Assembly (NCBI GenBank): GCA_003524305.1
Contig: DQHW01000011.1
Coordinates: 158,261-203,210 of the forward strand
Direction of reading: 5' to 3'
Source: Anaerolineaceae bacterium
GTDB lineage: Bacteria > Chloroflexota > Anaerolineae > Anaerolineales > Anaerolineaceae
Length of the DNA: 44,950 nucleotides
Below are positions 7,716 through 16,837 of this stretch, piece after piece; the stretch's first letter is position 1; every line of letters begins with the position of its first letter. Under the pieces are notes generated by a model. The model worked only from the letters and a program-made list of their open reading frames with translations, was not told the DNA's origin and ran no database searches. Both the position numbers and the translations under genes were made by a program.

Positions 7716-10700
7716 ATGGTTTTAAAGAAAATTGCTGGTGTTTTTGGGGGTGACCCACACAAACGCGAGATTGAGAAATTATCCGAAATCGTTGATATTA
7801 TCAATTCTTATGAAGCTGCCTTTGAAGCGCTTAGTGATGAGCAGCTAAAGGCTAAAACGGATGAATTTAAAGCGCGTCTTGAAGATGGAGAAACTCTCGA
7901 CGATCTTTTACCTGAAGCTTTCGCAGTCGTCCGCGAGGCCGGCAAACGCACCATCGGCTTGCGCCATTACGACATCCAAATGATCGGCGGCATGACCCTG
8001 CACAAGGGCAGGATCGCTGAAATGCGCACCGGTGAAGGCAAGACCCTGGTGGGTACGCTGCCTGTTTACCTCAACGCAATAACCGGCCGCGGCGTCCACG
8101 TGGTGACCGTTAACGATTACCTTTCCCGCCGTGATGCCCGCTGGATGGCTCCGATCTATCAATTTCTTGGCTTGAGTGTGGGTGTCTTGCAAATGGCAAC
8201 CCGCACCGAGAACGGCAAAAAAGCCTTCCTCATAGACCTCAGTAAAGAAAATGCACGCGAAGACCTGCACCAACTCAACCTGGTTGACCGTGCTGAAGCC
8301 TACAAAGCGGATATCGTCTACGGCACCAACAGTGAATTTGGTTTTGACTATCTGCGTGACAATCTCACCATGAGCCTGGCTGAACGCGTGCAGCGCGGAC
8401 ATTACTTCACCATCGTGGATGAGGTTGATAACATCCTCATTGATGAAGCCCGTACCCCGCTCATTATTTCTGGCCCAGCCTCTGATGACACCGAAGGTTA
8501 TGTAAAAATGTCTCAGGTGGTGCGCGCTTTAAACCCCGAAGATTATGAGGTCAATGAAAAAGACCGCCAGGTGAGCCTTACCGAGATCGGTGAAGCCCAC
8601 GTGGAAGAAATCCTGGGCGAAACACTGCGCGACCCTGACCGGCCTGAAGATATCACCCCCGAACAAGCCCGCTGGCTAGGTTTTCTAGAGCAAGCTTTGC
8701 GTGCTCAGCACCTCTTCCGAAAAAATAAAGATTACATCGTTCAGGGCGGCAAAGTGGTCATCGTGGATGAATTCACCGGCCGCCTGATGCCCGGAAGGCG
8801 TTGGTCTGAAGGCTTGCATCAGGCTGTGGAAGCCAAGGAAGGCGCCCACATAGAACCAGAAAATGTCACCTATGCCACCATCACCATCCAGAACTACTTC
8901 CGCATGTATGAGAAGTTATCGGGCATGACCGGTACGGCGTTAACTGAAGCAGAAGAGTTTCACAAGATTTACAAACTCGATGTGCTGCCCATCCCGATGA
9001 ACCTGGAATACGTAGCCTCCAAACAAAACTCACCCCTGACTATCATTGATAAAAAAGATGCCAAGGGTTACAGCGTTCAATACTACGCCAAACGGGATGA
9101 TGCTGAGAAGAAACCGGTTTTCTGGAAGCGACAGGATTTTCCAGACATGGTCTACCGCAGCGAAGAAGGCAAAATCCGAGCCATCATTCGCGAAGTGGTG
9201 CATTATTTTGTGCTCGGCCGTCCGCAGTTGGTGGGTACCACCTCGGTGGAACATTCAGACCGACTTTCAACCCGGTTAAGTGCAGACAGCTTACGCCGCT
9301 TGGCCCAAACCTTGATCATCCGTGACGCGTGGATTGAGAAAAACGACAAATCACCGGAACTTGAGATTGCAGAACTTCAATTTCTCAACCGTCCCCTGGA
9401 TGAATTGAATATTGCAGAATTACGCCCCATTGCCCGGCAGGCAGGTTTGGTCTCAACCAATCCTGAAGACCCTGAAAACTTGAAACGGCTGCTGGATGTT
9501 TTGGATCTGGTTGCAACGCATGCTGACCGTCTGCGGACGGTCCTTCAGGCTGGTGTTCCACATAAAGTATTGAATGCCCGTAAACACGATGAAGAGTCGC
9601 AGATCATTGCCAAAGCCGGTGCGTATGGTTCTGTAACCATTGCCACCAATATGGCCGGTCGTGGTGTGGATATTAAACTGGGCGGCGATTTATCTGAAGA
9701 GATCCTGGCTGACGTCATCCGCGTGTTGGAGAAAAACGGGGTTGATGAACCCTGGGAGCTCACCAACCAGGTCAGGCTTAATCACTTGCGCGGTTTTGAT
9801 GCAGAACAGATTGGCATCTACGAAGATTCCGTCAAGGTATTCATCAATTATTTTGATGATATGGAAAAAGTGCGCGAGCTTGGCGGTCTGCACGTCATCG
9901 GTTCAGAGCGTCATGAAGCCCGCCGTATCGACAATCAGTTGCGCGGACGCGCCGCCCGCCAGGGCGACCCCGGTTCTTCGCGTTTCTATTTATCGCTTGA
10001 AGACGAATTAATGCGCCTCTTTGGAGGCGTTCAAATGGAATCTCTAATGGGTAGGCTCAAGGTTGATCAGAGTCTGCCAATTGAAAGCGGCATATTGGGC
10101 AGGATGGTAGAACAAGCCCAGGAACGTGTTGAAGGCAACAACTTTGACATCCGCAAGCATTTGCTGGAATATGACGATGTGCTCAACGCGCAGCGCAACC
10201 GCATCTACGGCGAACGCAACCGCACCTTTGAAAAAACAGATCTGCACGATGATGTGATTGAATTGCTGCGTGTCGAACTTCAAGAGCGTATTCCAAAATC
10301 CCTCAAGGACGAAGAAGGCCCCTGGAAGCTGTTGGCTTACCTTGAGGAAGTGCAGCCTTCCATGTCATTTGAACAGGAAGGCATCAAGGCTCCTTCTTTT
10401 GGTCTGCATTTGATTATCGAAGAAGCCCTGGGTCAGCTACAAGACCTGAATGATGAAGAAAAAATCAAAGATGTGCTTCTAAAAATCGCCGGCGACGGTC
10501 TGGAGACAGAAAAAGAACATATCTTAAAAACCGCACAAGTGCTGCTTGACAAAACGGATATGAGTATTGACCAGATCAAAGCCGAACGTCTTGAAACATT
10601 GGATAACTACTTCGACGGATTGGATTCTGGCAATGACGAAGAGGGCGCTATGCCGCGCCGTCCGCAGGAAATTTTGGATGAAATCTCCAACCTTTTGCAC

Positions 10701-11759
10701 ACTCCGCTGCGACTTTCCAACGACCTGCTGCGACAACTTCCTTCTGGTGACGAAGAAGTAAAAGCAGCCATTGCAACCCAGGTTAACAACACTCTCAAAC
10801 TGCTGGCGATCACCCGCACCCTCGGCGCCATCGAACGCCGTGTGGATGACAGCCTGGAGTTGAAACCTAACCAACTCATGGACCTGGAATGGTTTGAAAT
10901 CTCAAACGGCATCATGCAAGCCGTTAGCAGCCTGCTTGAAAGACGCAATGAAAACCTGCTCGCTCCATCAGGACAAATCAGTCAAAATCTTGACTCTGCT
11001 TTCACCAAGATGATCCCCAATATTGATGAAGAATATCGGCTATCTGACTTTTTGATGTGGATGGGCACCGGCAATAAGATGGGAATTGATCCTCGCACCC
11101 ATCAACGCGTTATGCGCAAGGTGAACTTAATTAACTACACCTTTTTGGTGGCACGCATGGTGCAAGACACCCCGGTTCCTGAAATCACCAACCAAATACT
11201 CGATCATCTTGAACAAACCCGCGAACGACTTGAAGTTGCCTGGGGTAAGATGGAATATGATCGCTTCAGGTTGGCAGGTGTACCTTTGATGCAATTGGAT
11301 GGCAAAATTAAGGCATCACTGACCGAAGAACTTGGCGAAGAAAAGTTCGCTGAAATCGAGCCAAAACAACCAGATGAATTGGATGACGAAACACGTGAAC
11401 TTTTAACTGTCACCCTTGGCAAACGGATTCAAAATGATATTTACCGCCATATTCTGGTGAGCGTGATCTCAGAGCTATGGGTGGAGTACCTTACCCGCGT
11501 GGATGCCCTGCGCGTTTCAATCGGGCTTGAAGCATACGCCCAGCGCGACCCGCTGGTGCAATACAAGAGCCAGGCTGCAGAAATGTTCAAAAACCTGCTC
11601 AGCGACATCCGCGCTGGAGTGATCAGTCGCATGTTCCGATTCCAACCCAAGCGGGCCAGCACAACAATTGACAAATCCGCACCTCAGTCTTCTGGTAAAA
11701 ACGCACCCGTGATTGATGTGCAACCCTCAGAATCGAAAAAGAAAAGAAAGAGACATTAA
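7716..11759 (+). CDS. secA: Preprotein translocase ATPase SecA, extended form
   Basis: The motor of Sec export. Start ATG 7716 is preceded by AGAGG at 5-nt spacing; a TTG at 7698 is rejected. Length is 1347 aa against about 900 in E. coli. Core motifs are intact: MRTGEGKT (Walker A, near residue 105), VDEVDNILIDEARTPLIISGP (near 234), TNMAGRGVDIKLGG and GSERHEARRIDNQLRGRAARQGDPGSS. Extra length lies in several insertions: about 25 aa in NBD1, about 35 aa before MVYRSEEGK, about 100 aa at residues 515-612 inside NBD2 between SVEHSDRLS and VPHKVLNA, and a large one of roughly 380 aa (about 860-1240) in the helical wing/scaffold, before the SELWVEYLTRVDALR segment. The C-terminus ends in KKKRKRH and has no Cys/His zinc-binding SEC-C motif. 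Confidence 0.96.
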   Translation: MVLKKIAGVFGGDPHKREIEKLSEIVDIINSYEAAFEALSDEQLKAKTDEFKARLEDGETLDDLLPEAFAVVREAGKRTIGLRHYDIQMIGGMTLHKGRIAEMRTGEGKTLVGTLPVYLNAITGRGVHVVTVNDYLSRRDARWMAPIYQFLGLSVGVLQMATRTENGKKAFLIDLSKENAREDLHQLNLVDRAEAYKADIVYGTNSEFGFDYLRDNLTMSLAERVQRGHYFTIVDEVDNILIDEARTPLIISGPASDDTEGYVKMSQVVRALNPEDYEVNEKDRQVSLTEIGEAHVEEILGETLRDPDRPEDITPEQARWLGFLEQALRAQHLFRKNKDYIVQGGKVVIVDEFTGRLMPGRRWSEGLHQAVEAKEGAHIEPENVTYATITIQNYFRMYEKLSGMTGTALTEAEEFHKIYKLDVLPIPMNLEYVASKQNSPLTIIDKKDAKGYSVQYYAKRDDAEKKPVFWKRQDFPDMVYRSEEGKIRAIIREVVHYFVLGRPQLVGTTSVEHSDRLSTRLSADSLRRLAQTLIIRDAWIEKNDKSPELEIAELQFLNRPLDELNIAELRPIARQAGLVSTNPEDPENLKRLLDVLDLVATHADRLRTVLQAGVPHKVLNARKHDEESQIIAKAGAYGSVTIATNMAGRGVDIKLGGDLSEEILADVIRVLEKNGVDEPWELTNQVRLNHLRGFDAEQIGIYEDSVKVFINYFDDMEKVRELGGLHVIGSERHEARRIDNQLRGRAARQGDPGSSRFYLSLEDELMRLFGGVQMESLMGRLKVDQSLPIESGILGRMVEQAQERVEGNNFDIRKHLLEYDDVLNAQRNRIYGERNRTFEKTDLHDDVIELLRVELQERIPKSLKDEEGPWKLLAYLEEVQPSMSFEQEGIKAPSFGLHLIIEEALGQLQDLNDEEKIKDVLLKIAGDGLETEKEHILKTAQVLLDKTDMSIDQIKAERLETLDNYFDGLDSGNDEEGAMPRRPQEILDEISNLLHTPLRLSNDLLRQLPSGDEEVKAAIATQVNNTLKLLAITRTLGAIERRVDDSLELKPNQLMDLEWFEISNGIMQAVSSLLERRNENLLAPSGQISQNLDSAFTKMIPNIDEEYRLSDFLMWMGTGNKMGIDPRTHQRVMRKVNLINYTFLVARMVQDTPVPEITNQILDHLEQTRERLEVAWGKMEYDRFRLAGVPLMQLDGKIKASLTEELGEEKFAEIEPKQPDELDDETRELLTVTLGKRIQNDIYRHILVSVISELWVEYLTRVDALRVSIGLEAYAQRDPLVQYKSQAAEMFKNLLSDIRAGVISRMFRFQPKRASTTIDKSAPQSSGKNAPVIDVQPSESKKKRKRH

Positions 11760-11811
11760 TATGACGCAAACTAAGTTTACTAAATAGTAAGTAATTCTAT
11801 GATTAATGATG

Positions 11812-11817
11812 TATAAT
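11812..11817 (+). promoter_or_regulatory. Possible -10 box for the S1-domain gene
   Basis: TATAAT at 11812-11817 in the 154-bp gap after secA. No convincing -35 is seen. It would give a 5' UTR of about 90 nt before ATG 11914, containing an A/T-rich stretch and no obvious hairpin. Confidence 0.3.
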
Positions 11818-11913
11818 AAAAAATCTATACAAGCCCATGGCAATGTTTTTTTTAATTGTCAGTATATATAAGTTTTAAAGGGCTAATCTCATCCAGCGGA
11901 GTACAAAGATCGT

Positions 11914-13314
11914 ATGGACACAAATGATGCCCAACTCGAGAATGGGGTAAATCCCGAGACCAATTCAGAGGAAAACAATATGGCTTCTCTGCTCGAAGCA
12001 GAAGGATTAGCCATTGATTTCCCCACTCAAGGCGAAATCCGTCAAGGCTTTATCGCCAGCATGACCCCCGGACAAATATTAGTAAGCGTCGGAACCAAAT
12101 CTGAGGGTATTATCAGTGGTAAGGAATATGAGCTCATCCCGACTGATGAATTAGCCAACCTGAAATTAGGTCAGGAAATTCCTGTATTCGTGGTGAATCC
12201 AGAGGACTCTAATGGCAACCTGGTGCTTTCTTATATGCGCGCGCGCGAAGAAGAAGGCTGGCAGATTGTTGAAACCATGGTCTCCAAGAAGGATTCCTAT
12301 CACAGTTCCGTGATTGGTTACAACAAGGGCGGTTTGATCGTCCCGGTTGGCGGCCTGCGCGGATTTGTTCCTGCCTCCCAAATTAGTTTTACCCGCCGCG
12401 CCGGTATGACCGGGGATACCCCCGAGCAGCGCTGGAGCCGAATGATTGGCCAGGAAATTGATGTTTGCGTGATTGAAGTTGACCGCGAACGCCGTCGTCT
12501 AATCCTCTCTGAGCGTCAGGCCAGCAGCGAAACCCGCGATTCACTTAAAGAACGTGTGATTGACGAACTCAAAGAAGGTCAGATCGTGGTTGGCCGCGTC
12601 ACCAGTTTGGCTGAATTTGGCGTGTTCGTAAACGTCAACGGCGCCGATGGCCTGGTTCATCTTTCCGAAATATCATGGGACCGCATCACTCATCCCAATG
12701 AAGTTCTCAAAGTCGGACAGGAAGTCAAGGTTAAAGTTATCAGTATCGACCGCGAAAAGAAACGTATTGGTCTCTCCATCCGCCAATTACTTTCTGATCC
12801 GTGGGATCAAAAAGCTGCTGAATTCCAGGTTGGTCAACTTATTGAAGGTACCATCACCCGCCTGACCAAGTTTGGTGCTTTTGCCAGACTCTCTGATGAT
12901 ATCGAAGGTTTGATCCACATCTCCGAGATCAGCGAAAAACGCATTGAACATCCGAAGGAAGTCTTGAAAGAGGGCGATTCTTGCACGCTTCGCATCATCA
13001 AGATTGACAATGACAATCACCGCATCGGTTTGAGCCTGCGCCGTGTTGATTCAATGGCCTACGCTGACATGGACTGGGAAAGCCTTGAAGGCATTCTCAC
13101 CACTGATGGTGACGAAGCTGCCAAGATAGAAACCAAACCTGAACCGAAACCAAAAGCAAAGAAAGAACCTAAAGCCGAAGAACCTAAAGCCGAAGAACCC
13201 AAGGCTGAAGAACCCAAGGTTGAAGAACCCAAGGTTGAAGAACCCAAGGTTGAAGAACCCAAGGCTGAAGAACCAAAAGCTGAAGACTTGGCAGAAGACA
13301 AATCCGAAGAATAA
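11914..13314 (+). CDS. rpsA: S1 RNA-binding domain protein (ribosomal protein S1-like)
   Basis: A 466-aa protein with four S1 domains: about residues 38-110 (GEIRQGFIASM), 122-205, 212-290 (GQIVVGRVTSLAEFGVFVNV...GLVHLSEISWDRI) and 300-375 (GQLIEGTITRLTKFGAFARL...GLIHISEISEKRI). Domains 3 and 4 carry the conserved GxFV/GLVH signature expected for mRNA binding. The tail is a Lys/Glu/Pro repeat. Family role: mRNA recruitment to the 30S subunit. Start 11914 has only a weak GGAG about 12 nt away; ATG 11980 (residue 23) has GAGGAA at good spacing and is a real alternative. A strong terminator follows. Four domains rather than six is the usual state outside proteobacteria, so the rpsA label is by function class. 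Confidence 0.85.
   Translation: MDTNDAQLENGVNPETNSEENNMASLLEAEGLAIDFPTQGEIRQGFIASMTPGQILVSVGTKSEGIISGKEYELIPTDELANLKLGQEIPVFVVNPEDSNGNLVLSYMRAREEEGWQIVETMVSKKDSYHSSVIGYNKGGLIVPVGGLRGFVPASQISFTRRAGMTGDTPEQRWSRMIGQEIDVCVIEVDRERRRLILSERQASSETRDSLKERVIDELKEGQIVVGRVTSLAEFGVFVNVNGADGLVHLSEISWDRITHPNEVLKVGQEVKVKVISIDREKKRIGLSIRQLLSDPWDQKAAEFQVGQLIEGTITRLTKFGAFARLSDDIEGLIHISEISEKRIEHPKEVLKEGDSCTLRIIKIDNDNHRIGLSLRRVDSMAYADMDWESLEGILTTDGDEAAKIETKPEPKPKAKKEPKAEEPKAEEPKAEEPKVEEPKVEEPKVEEPKAEEPKAEDLAEDKSEE
13165..13284 (+). repeat. 15-bp coding tandem repeat, EPK(A/V)E x 8
   Basis: Eight consecutive 15-bp units encoding EPKAE or EPKVE in the C-terminal tail of the S1-domain protein. Units differ at synonymous positions and at the Ala/Val codon; three EPKVE units are clustered in the middle, suggesting recent expansion by slippage. 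The unit is in frame, so copy-number change would only alter tail length. Confidence 0.9.
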
Positions 13315-13332
13315 TCTCGAAAATGTTGACGG

Positions 13333-13358
13333 AGCGCGCCCGAATGGGCGCGCTTTTT
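13333..13358 (+). terminator. Rho-independent terminator after the S1-domain gene
   Basis: Perfect 9-bp GC stem AGCGCGCCC / GGGCGCGCT with a GAAT loop, followed by TTTT, 19 nt after the stop codon. Confidence 0.9.
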
Positions 13359-13584
13359 ATTTCCAGTATCTTTTTAATAAATTCTTGTGATATTTGATAC
13401 AATAAGTAACCAGTTTGATTCTCCTTTATAAAAAAATGCAAAAGATTTTGATTAGCCGCAAGGCTTTTTTAATCTTTACACTTGAATAATATATTCAAAC
13501 TAATTTTATGAAAATGAGATATACTCGTAAGCATCCGGGCTGAAACATTAAGACTGAAAAACTAATGGAGTTAATCCTGACGTA

Positions 13585-14082
13585 ATGACTAGTCCAAAAG
13601 CAAAATCCACCCAATCTGCACGACAAATGGAAATTAATATTGAAATTCCCCTGCCTCCGTTGCAGCGGACTAGAGTTCGTTTTTCGTTGTCAATCGCTTT
13701 TATTGGATTTGTATTTTTCTTAATTGGTGCGCAACCCGGGTGGTTTTTCCTGGATCGAAGTCCGGTGGTTGGTTTTGTTCAAATTGCAGTCATGCTAATT
13801 GGACTGGCGATCATGTGCATAGGCGGATACGTCGCCATTCATGCCTTATGGCGCAAGCAAACGCCCAGCATCCCGGCTGATATCGGTTTAAGATTCGTCA
13901 GTACAGGTTACGTGGTAGCAGTTTTTTCAGGTATGGCTGATATCTTCGGGATCGGTTCACATCCCCTGCCCGGAGTGCCCTTGTTTGGGGTCTGGCAGGC
14001 ACGCGGCATGGAAATAGGTCTGGCCATCATCGCCATTGGCTTTGTAATGATGTTCCCCTTCAGACAATCTGCAAAAAAGTAA
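13585..14082 (+). CDS. Four-helix membrane protein, unknown function
   Basis: A 165-aa protein with four hydrophobic segments at about residues 31-55, 64-92, 106-125 and 137-156, a short hydrophilic N-terminus (MTSPKAKSTQSARQ) and a lysine C-terminus. The best SD candidate (GGAG in AATGGAGTTAA) is about 15 nt before ATG 13585, so ATG 13627 is an alternative start. Glycine-rich helices suggest a small integral membrane protein; I do not recognise a family. It converges on the FprA-like gene with only a 9-bp gap. The 226 bp upstream to the S1 gene terminator hold nothing else that I can support. Confidence 0.65.
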   Translation: MTSPKAKSTQSARQMEINIEIPLPPLQRTRVRFSLSIAFIGFVFFLIGAQPGWFFLDRSPVVGFVQIAVMLIGLAIMCIGGYVAIHALWRKQTPSIPADIGLRFVSTGYVVAVFSGMADIFGIGSHPLPGVPLFGVWQARGMEIGLAIIAIGFVMMFPFRQSAKK

Positions 14083-14091
14083 ACCCCTCCG

Positions 14092-15435
14092 TTAGGGTTT
14101 GAGCGCCAACCCCAATGCTTTGAGCATCTCTTCATCGGTGGAATATTTATATTCCTCAATTCCCAGTTTTTCTGCCTGGGCTTGTTCTTTTGATTCGAGC
14201 TGTTTCAATTTTTCATTTGTCACATAATAAACTTGCAACTCATCCAGATGCCGATAAAGATCATCAGCAGAAATTGAGCTATTTTTATCTGTTGAAGATA
14301 GAAACTCTGCTATGGCGCTGGCAGCAAAGACGCCGTCCCGTCGGGCGATACCTGCCAACCCGGTACTTGGGTTCCGAGACCAGCCGGCATAAAAGATGCC
14401 CGGCAGGGGGTCTCCAGTTAACGGATTGCCAACCTCAAAGGTGATGCCCTCCACCATGTACCGTGGATGTGAGGCTTTTGCTATTTCATCCTGGCGCATG
14501 GGCAATTCAAGATCGTCATTTACACTATCTCCAATGGCGAAGATCACTGTATCCACGTCCAATTGAGAGAATTCAGCGGTTCCTCTGGCGATAACCGTCT
14601 CTTCAATTCGCTGGAGGGCGTTTTGTTCCAATTTTACCCCGACTACAGAACCTTTCGAATCAGCCAAGATTTCTTTCGGCGATTGCATAAAACGCAGCAA
14701 TATTCTACCATTGTGTTCTTTTGCACAAGCCTTCTCTAAACCAGCCAGAATCCAATGTTCCGCTGCTTCAGGGTCTTGCCCGATGGCTAGCATGGCAGGT
14801 GAAACTCGTTTCATTTCTGTTTTAAAATCATCCAGATCAAGGTTGCTGATAATGGGCAGCATTTCTTTTTGATCAAATTTAACTTCATCGGGTCCACGTC
14901 GGATAACCACGATAATCTCTTCGGCATCGCGATACTTGAGCAGATAATGGGCAATATCTGTCATGACATTGCCGCCTCCTACTATCATCACTTTCTTACC
15001 AATTTCGAAGTGATATCCGCTGAATGGCGGCAGTTGATTGTAATGGTAGACCAAATCTTTGGCATGGTAGACACCCTTGAGGGTTTCACCTGGCAGATTG
15101 ATAAACTTGGTACCCTGCGCTCCGCATGTCACCAAAACCGCCGAGAAACCCCATCGCAGCAGATCTTCAATGCGGATCTTTCCATTCTTGCCGATGGTGA
15201 CATTGCCAAAATAGCTGATGTTTTCGTGGTCAAGGATCTGTCGAAATTGAGCGCGAAAACCGTTTTTGATCTTATGTTTATCCAAAAAGATGCCATATTC
15301 CACCAATCCGCCCGGTTTTATATCCCGGTTAAAAACAGCAACACCGTAACCCTGGGCAGATAGTTTTTGCGCAGCATAAAGCCCGGCAGGCCCGGCACCA
15401 ATAATGGCAATTTGACGATCAGCTTGATTACTCAT
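14092..15435 (-). CDS. FprA/adrenodoxin-reductase-like NAD(P)H:ferredoxin oxidoreductase
   Basis: A 447-aa two-dinucleotide-binding flavoprotein. FAD motif IAIIGAGPAGLYAA at about residues 9-22, then PGGLVEYGI, then the NADP site VMIVGGGNVMTDIAHYLL near 168-185, and near the C-terminus GIFYAGWSRNPSTGLAGIARRDG, the FAD-contacting segment of FprA and the GltD family. No N-terminal iron-sulfur Cys cluster as in GltD proper is seen, so a stand-alone NAD(P)H:ferredoxin (or similar) oxidoreductase is the best call. The C-terminal 70 residues (EFLSSTDKN...ALGLALKP) are hydrophilic and specific to this protein. It is divergent from the M16 peptidase operon. The electron partner is not encoded nearby. 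Confidence 0.8.
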   Translation of the reverse strand: MSNQADRQIAIIGAGPAGLYAAQKLSAQGYGVAVFNRDIKPGGLVEYGIFLDKHKIKNGFRAQFRQILDHENISYFGNVTIGKNGKIRIEDLLRWGFSAVLVTCGAQGTKFINLPGETLKGVYHAKDLVYHYNQLPPFSGYHFEIGKKVMIVGGGNVMTDIAHYLLKYRDAEEIIVVIRRGPDEVKFDQKEMLPIISNLDLDDFKTEMKRVSPAMLAIGQDPEAAEHWILAGLEKACAKEHNGRILLRFMQSPKEILADSKGSVVGVKLEQNALQRIEETVIARGTAEFSQLDVDTVIFAIGDSVNDDLELPMRQDEIAKASHPRYMVEGITFEVGNPLTGDPLPGIFYAGWSRNPSTGLAGIARRDGVFAASAIAEFLSSTDKNSSISADDLYRHLDELQVYYVTNEKLKQLESKEQAQAEKLGIEEYKYSTDEEMLKALGLALKP

Positions 15436-15550
15436 GTTTCATCTCATTTCTATGAATCGGCTATGTAAACCCTTTAATGGTGGTTACCTACCCTTAGTGA
15501 TTGGCTTATGCTATATTTAACGAATAATTATACAGTTGATTAGAGGTTGA

Positions 15551-16837
15551 ATGACCGATCAAATCGTAAGTTTTAACTTGAAAAATGGATTAAAGATACT
15601 GCTGAAAGAAATACATACCTCTCCCATTATCAGTCACTGGGTATGGTATCGGGTGGGTTCACGGTATGAGACAGCCGGAAAAACCGGCATTTCGCATTGG
15701 GTGGAACATATGCAATTTAAAGGCACTCCTACCTTTCCGGCGGGTGTGTTGGATCGCGCGATTTCTCGCGACGGCGGATTGTGGAACGCGTTCACCCATC
15801 TGGATTGGACGACCTTCTTTGAGACCATGCCGGCTGACAAGATTGATCTTTCTCTCAACCTTGAAGCGGATCGCATGGTCAACAGCGTATTCGAACCTGA
15901 AGAAGTGGCATCTGAACGTACGGTGATCATTTCTGAACGCGAGGGCAGTGAAAATGACCCGCTGTTTAAACTTGAAGAAGCCATGCAGTTGGCTGCCTTC
16001 AAAACTCACCCTTATCGAAACGAAGTCATCGGCAGCATTGAAGATTTACGCGCCATCACAAGAGATGACCTCTATCATCATTATCGCACTTACTATAACC
16101 CTGCCAACGCGGTTGTGGCCATGGCCGGGGATTTTAAAACTGATGAGATGTTTGAGAAAATCCGCCAGCGTTATGAACCCATCACGGCTCAAGAAGTGCC
16201 GCTTACCGGTGATTTGCGTGAACCGGCTCTGCAAAAAGAAGAACTGATTGAAGTCACTGGTCCGGGTGAAACTACCTACATCGAAATGACCTGGCGCGCA
16301 CCTGCAGCCTCTGAAGAAGATTTCTTTATCTTTACAGTACTAGACAGTCTCTTTACCGGCCCTTCAGGGCTTAATATGTTTGGCGGCGGTGGAATATCCA
16401 ACAAGACAAGCCGACTTTACCGTGCACTGGTTGAAAAAGAATTTGCTGTCAGTGTAAACGGATCGCTGCAAGCGACTCTTGACCCTTACCTTTATGGCAT
16501 TACGATCACTGTACGTCCAGACAGCAGCCCCGAAAACGTGCTGCAAAAACTGGATGATGAGATCGCCCGCCTTTTGGACAGCCCGGTGTCACAAGCCGAG
16601 ATTGACAGAGCCGTCAAGCAAGCCCGCGCCATGTTCGTTTATGGCAGCGAAAATATAACCAACCAGGGTTTCTGGTTGGGTTATTCTGAAATGTTCAGCC
16701 ATTATTCATGGTTCCTTGAATATGTCAAAAACCTTGAGCAGGTGACGGCTGAAAAGCTGCTTTCTAAAGCAAGAGAATACTTATCACCGCAAAGAAGAGT
16801 GCTTGGCATTTACCGCCCCGAGGAGACTCCATCATGA
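15551..16837 (+). CDS. M16 family zinc metallopeptidase, catalytic subunit
   Basis: A 428-aa pitrilysin-family protein. The inverted zinc motif HWVEH (His 49, Glu 52, His 53) is intact, and the third ligand is expected in the ERTVIISEREGSE segment around Glu 129. The C-terminal half has the usual second M16 domain. No signal peptide, so it acts in the cytoplasm or after unusual export. SD GAGGT sits 4 nt before ATG 15551. It overlaps the next gene by 4 nt (ATGA), and that neighbour is an M16 protein without the zinc motif. Such pairs form heterodimers in which one subunit is catalytic. Probable role is peptide or processing-fragment degradation; the target is unknown. Confidence 0.92.
   Translation: MTDQIVSFNLKNGLKILLKEIHTSPIISHWVWYRVGSRYETAGKTGISHWVEHMQFKGTPTFPAGVLDRAISRDGGLWNAFTHLDWTTFFETMPADKIDLSLNLEADRMVNSVFEPEEVASERTVIISEREGSENDPLFKLEEAMQLAAFKTHPYRNEVIGSIEDLRAITRDDLYHHYRTYYNPANAVVAMAGDFKTDEMFEKIRQRYEPITAQEVPLTGDLREPALQKEELIEVTGPGETTYIEMTWRAPAASEEDFFIFTVLDSLFTGPSGLNMFGGGGISNKTSRLYRALVEKEFAVSVNGSLQATLDPYLYGITITVRPDSSPENVLQKLDDEIARLLDSPVSQAEIDRAVKQARAMFVYGSENITNQGFWLGYSEMFSHYSWFLEYVKNLEQVTAEKLLSKAREYLSPQRRVLGIYRPEETPS

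Noticed and set aside
13059..13441. Minus-strand repeat-rich frames opposite the S1-protein tail
   Set aside because: Their SSALG or LQPWV repeats are shadows of the EPK(A/V)E coding repeat.
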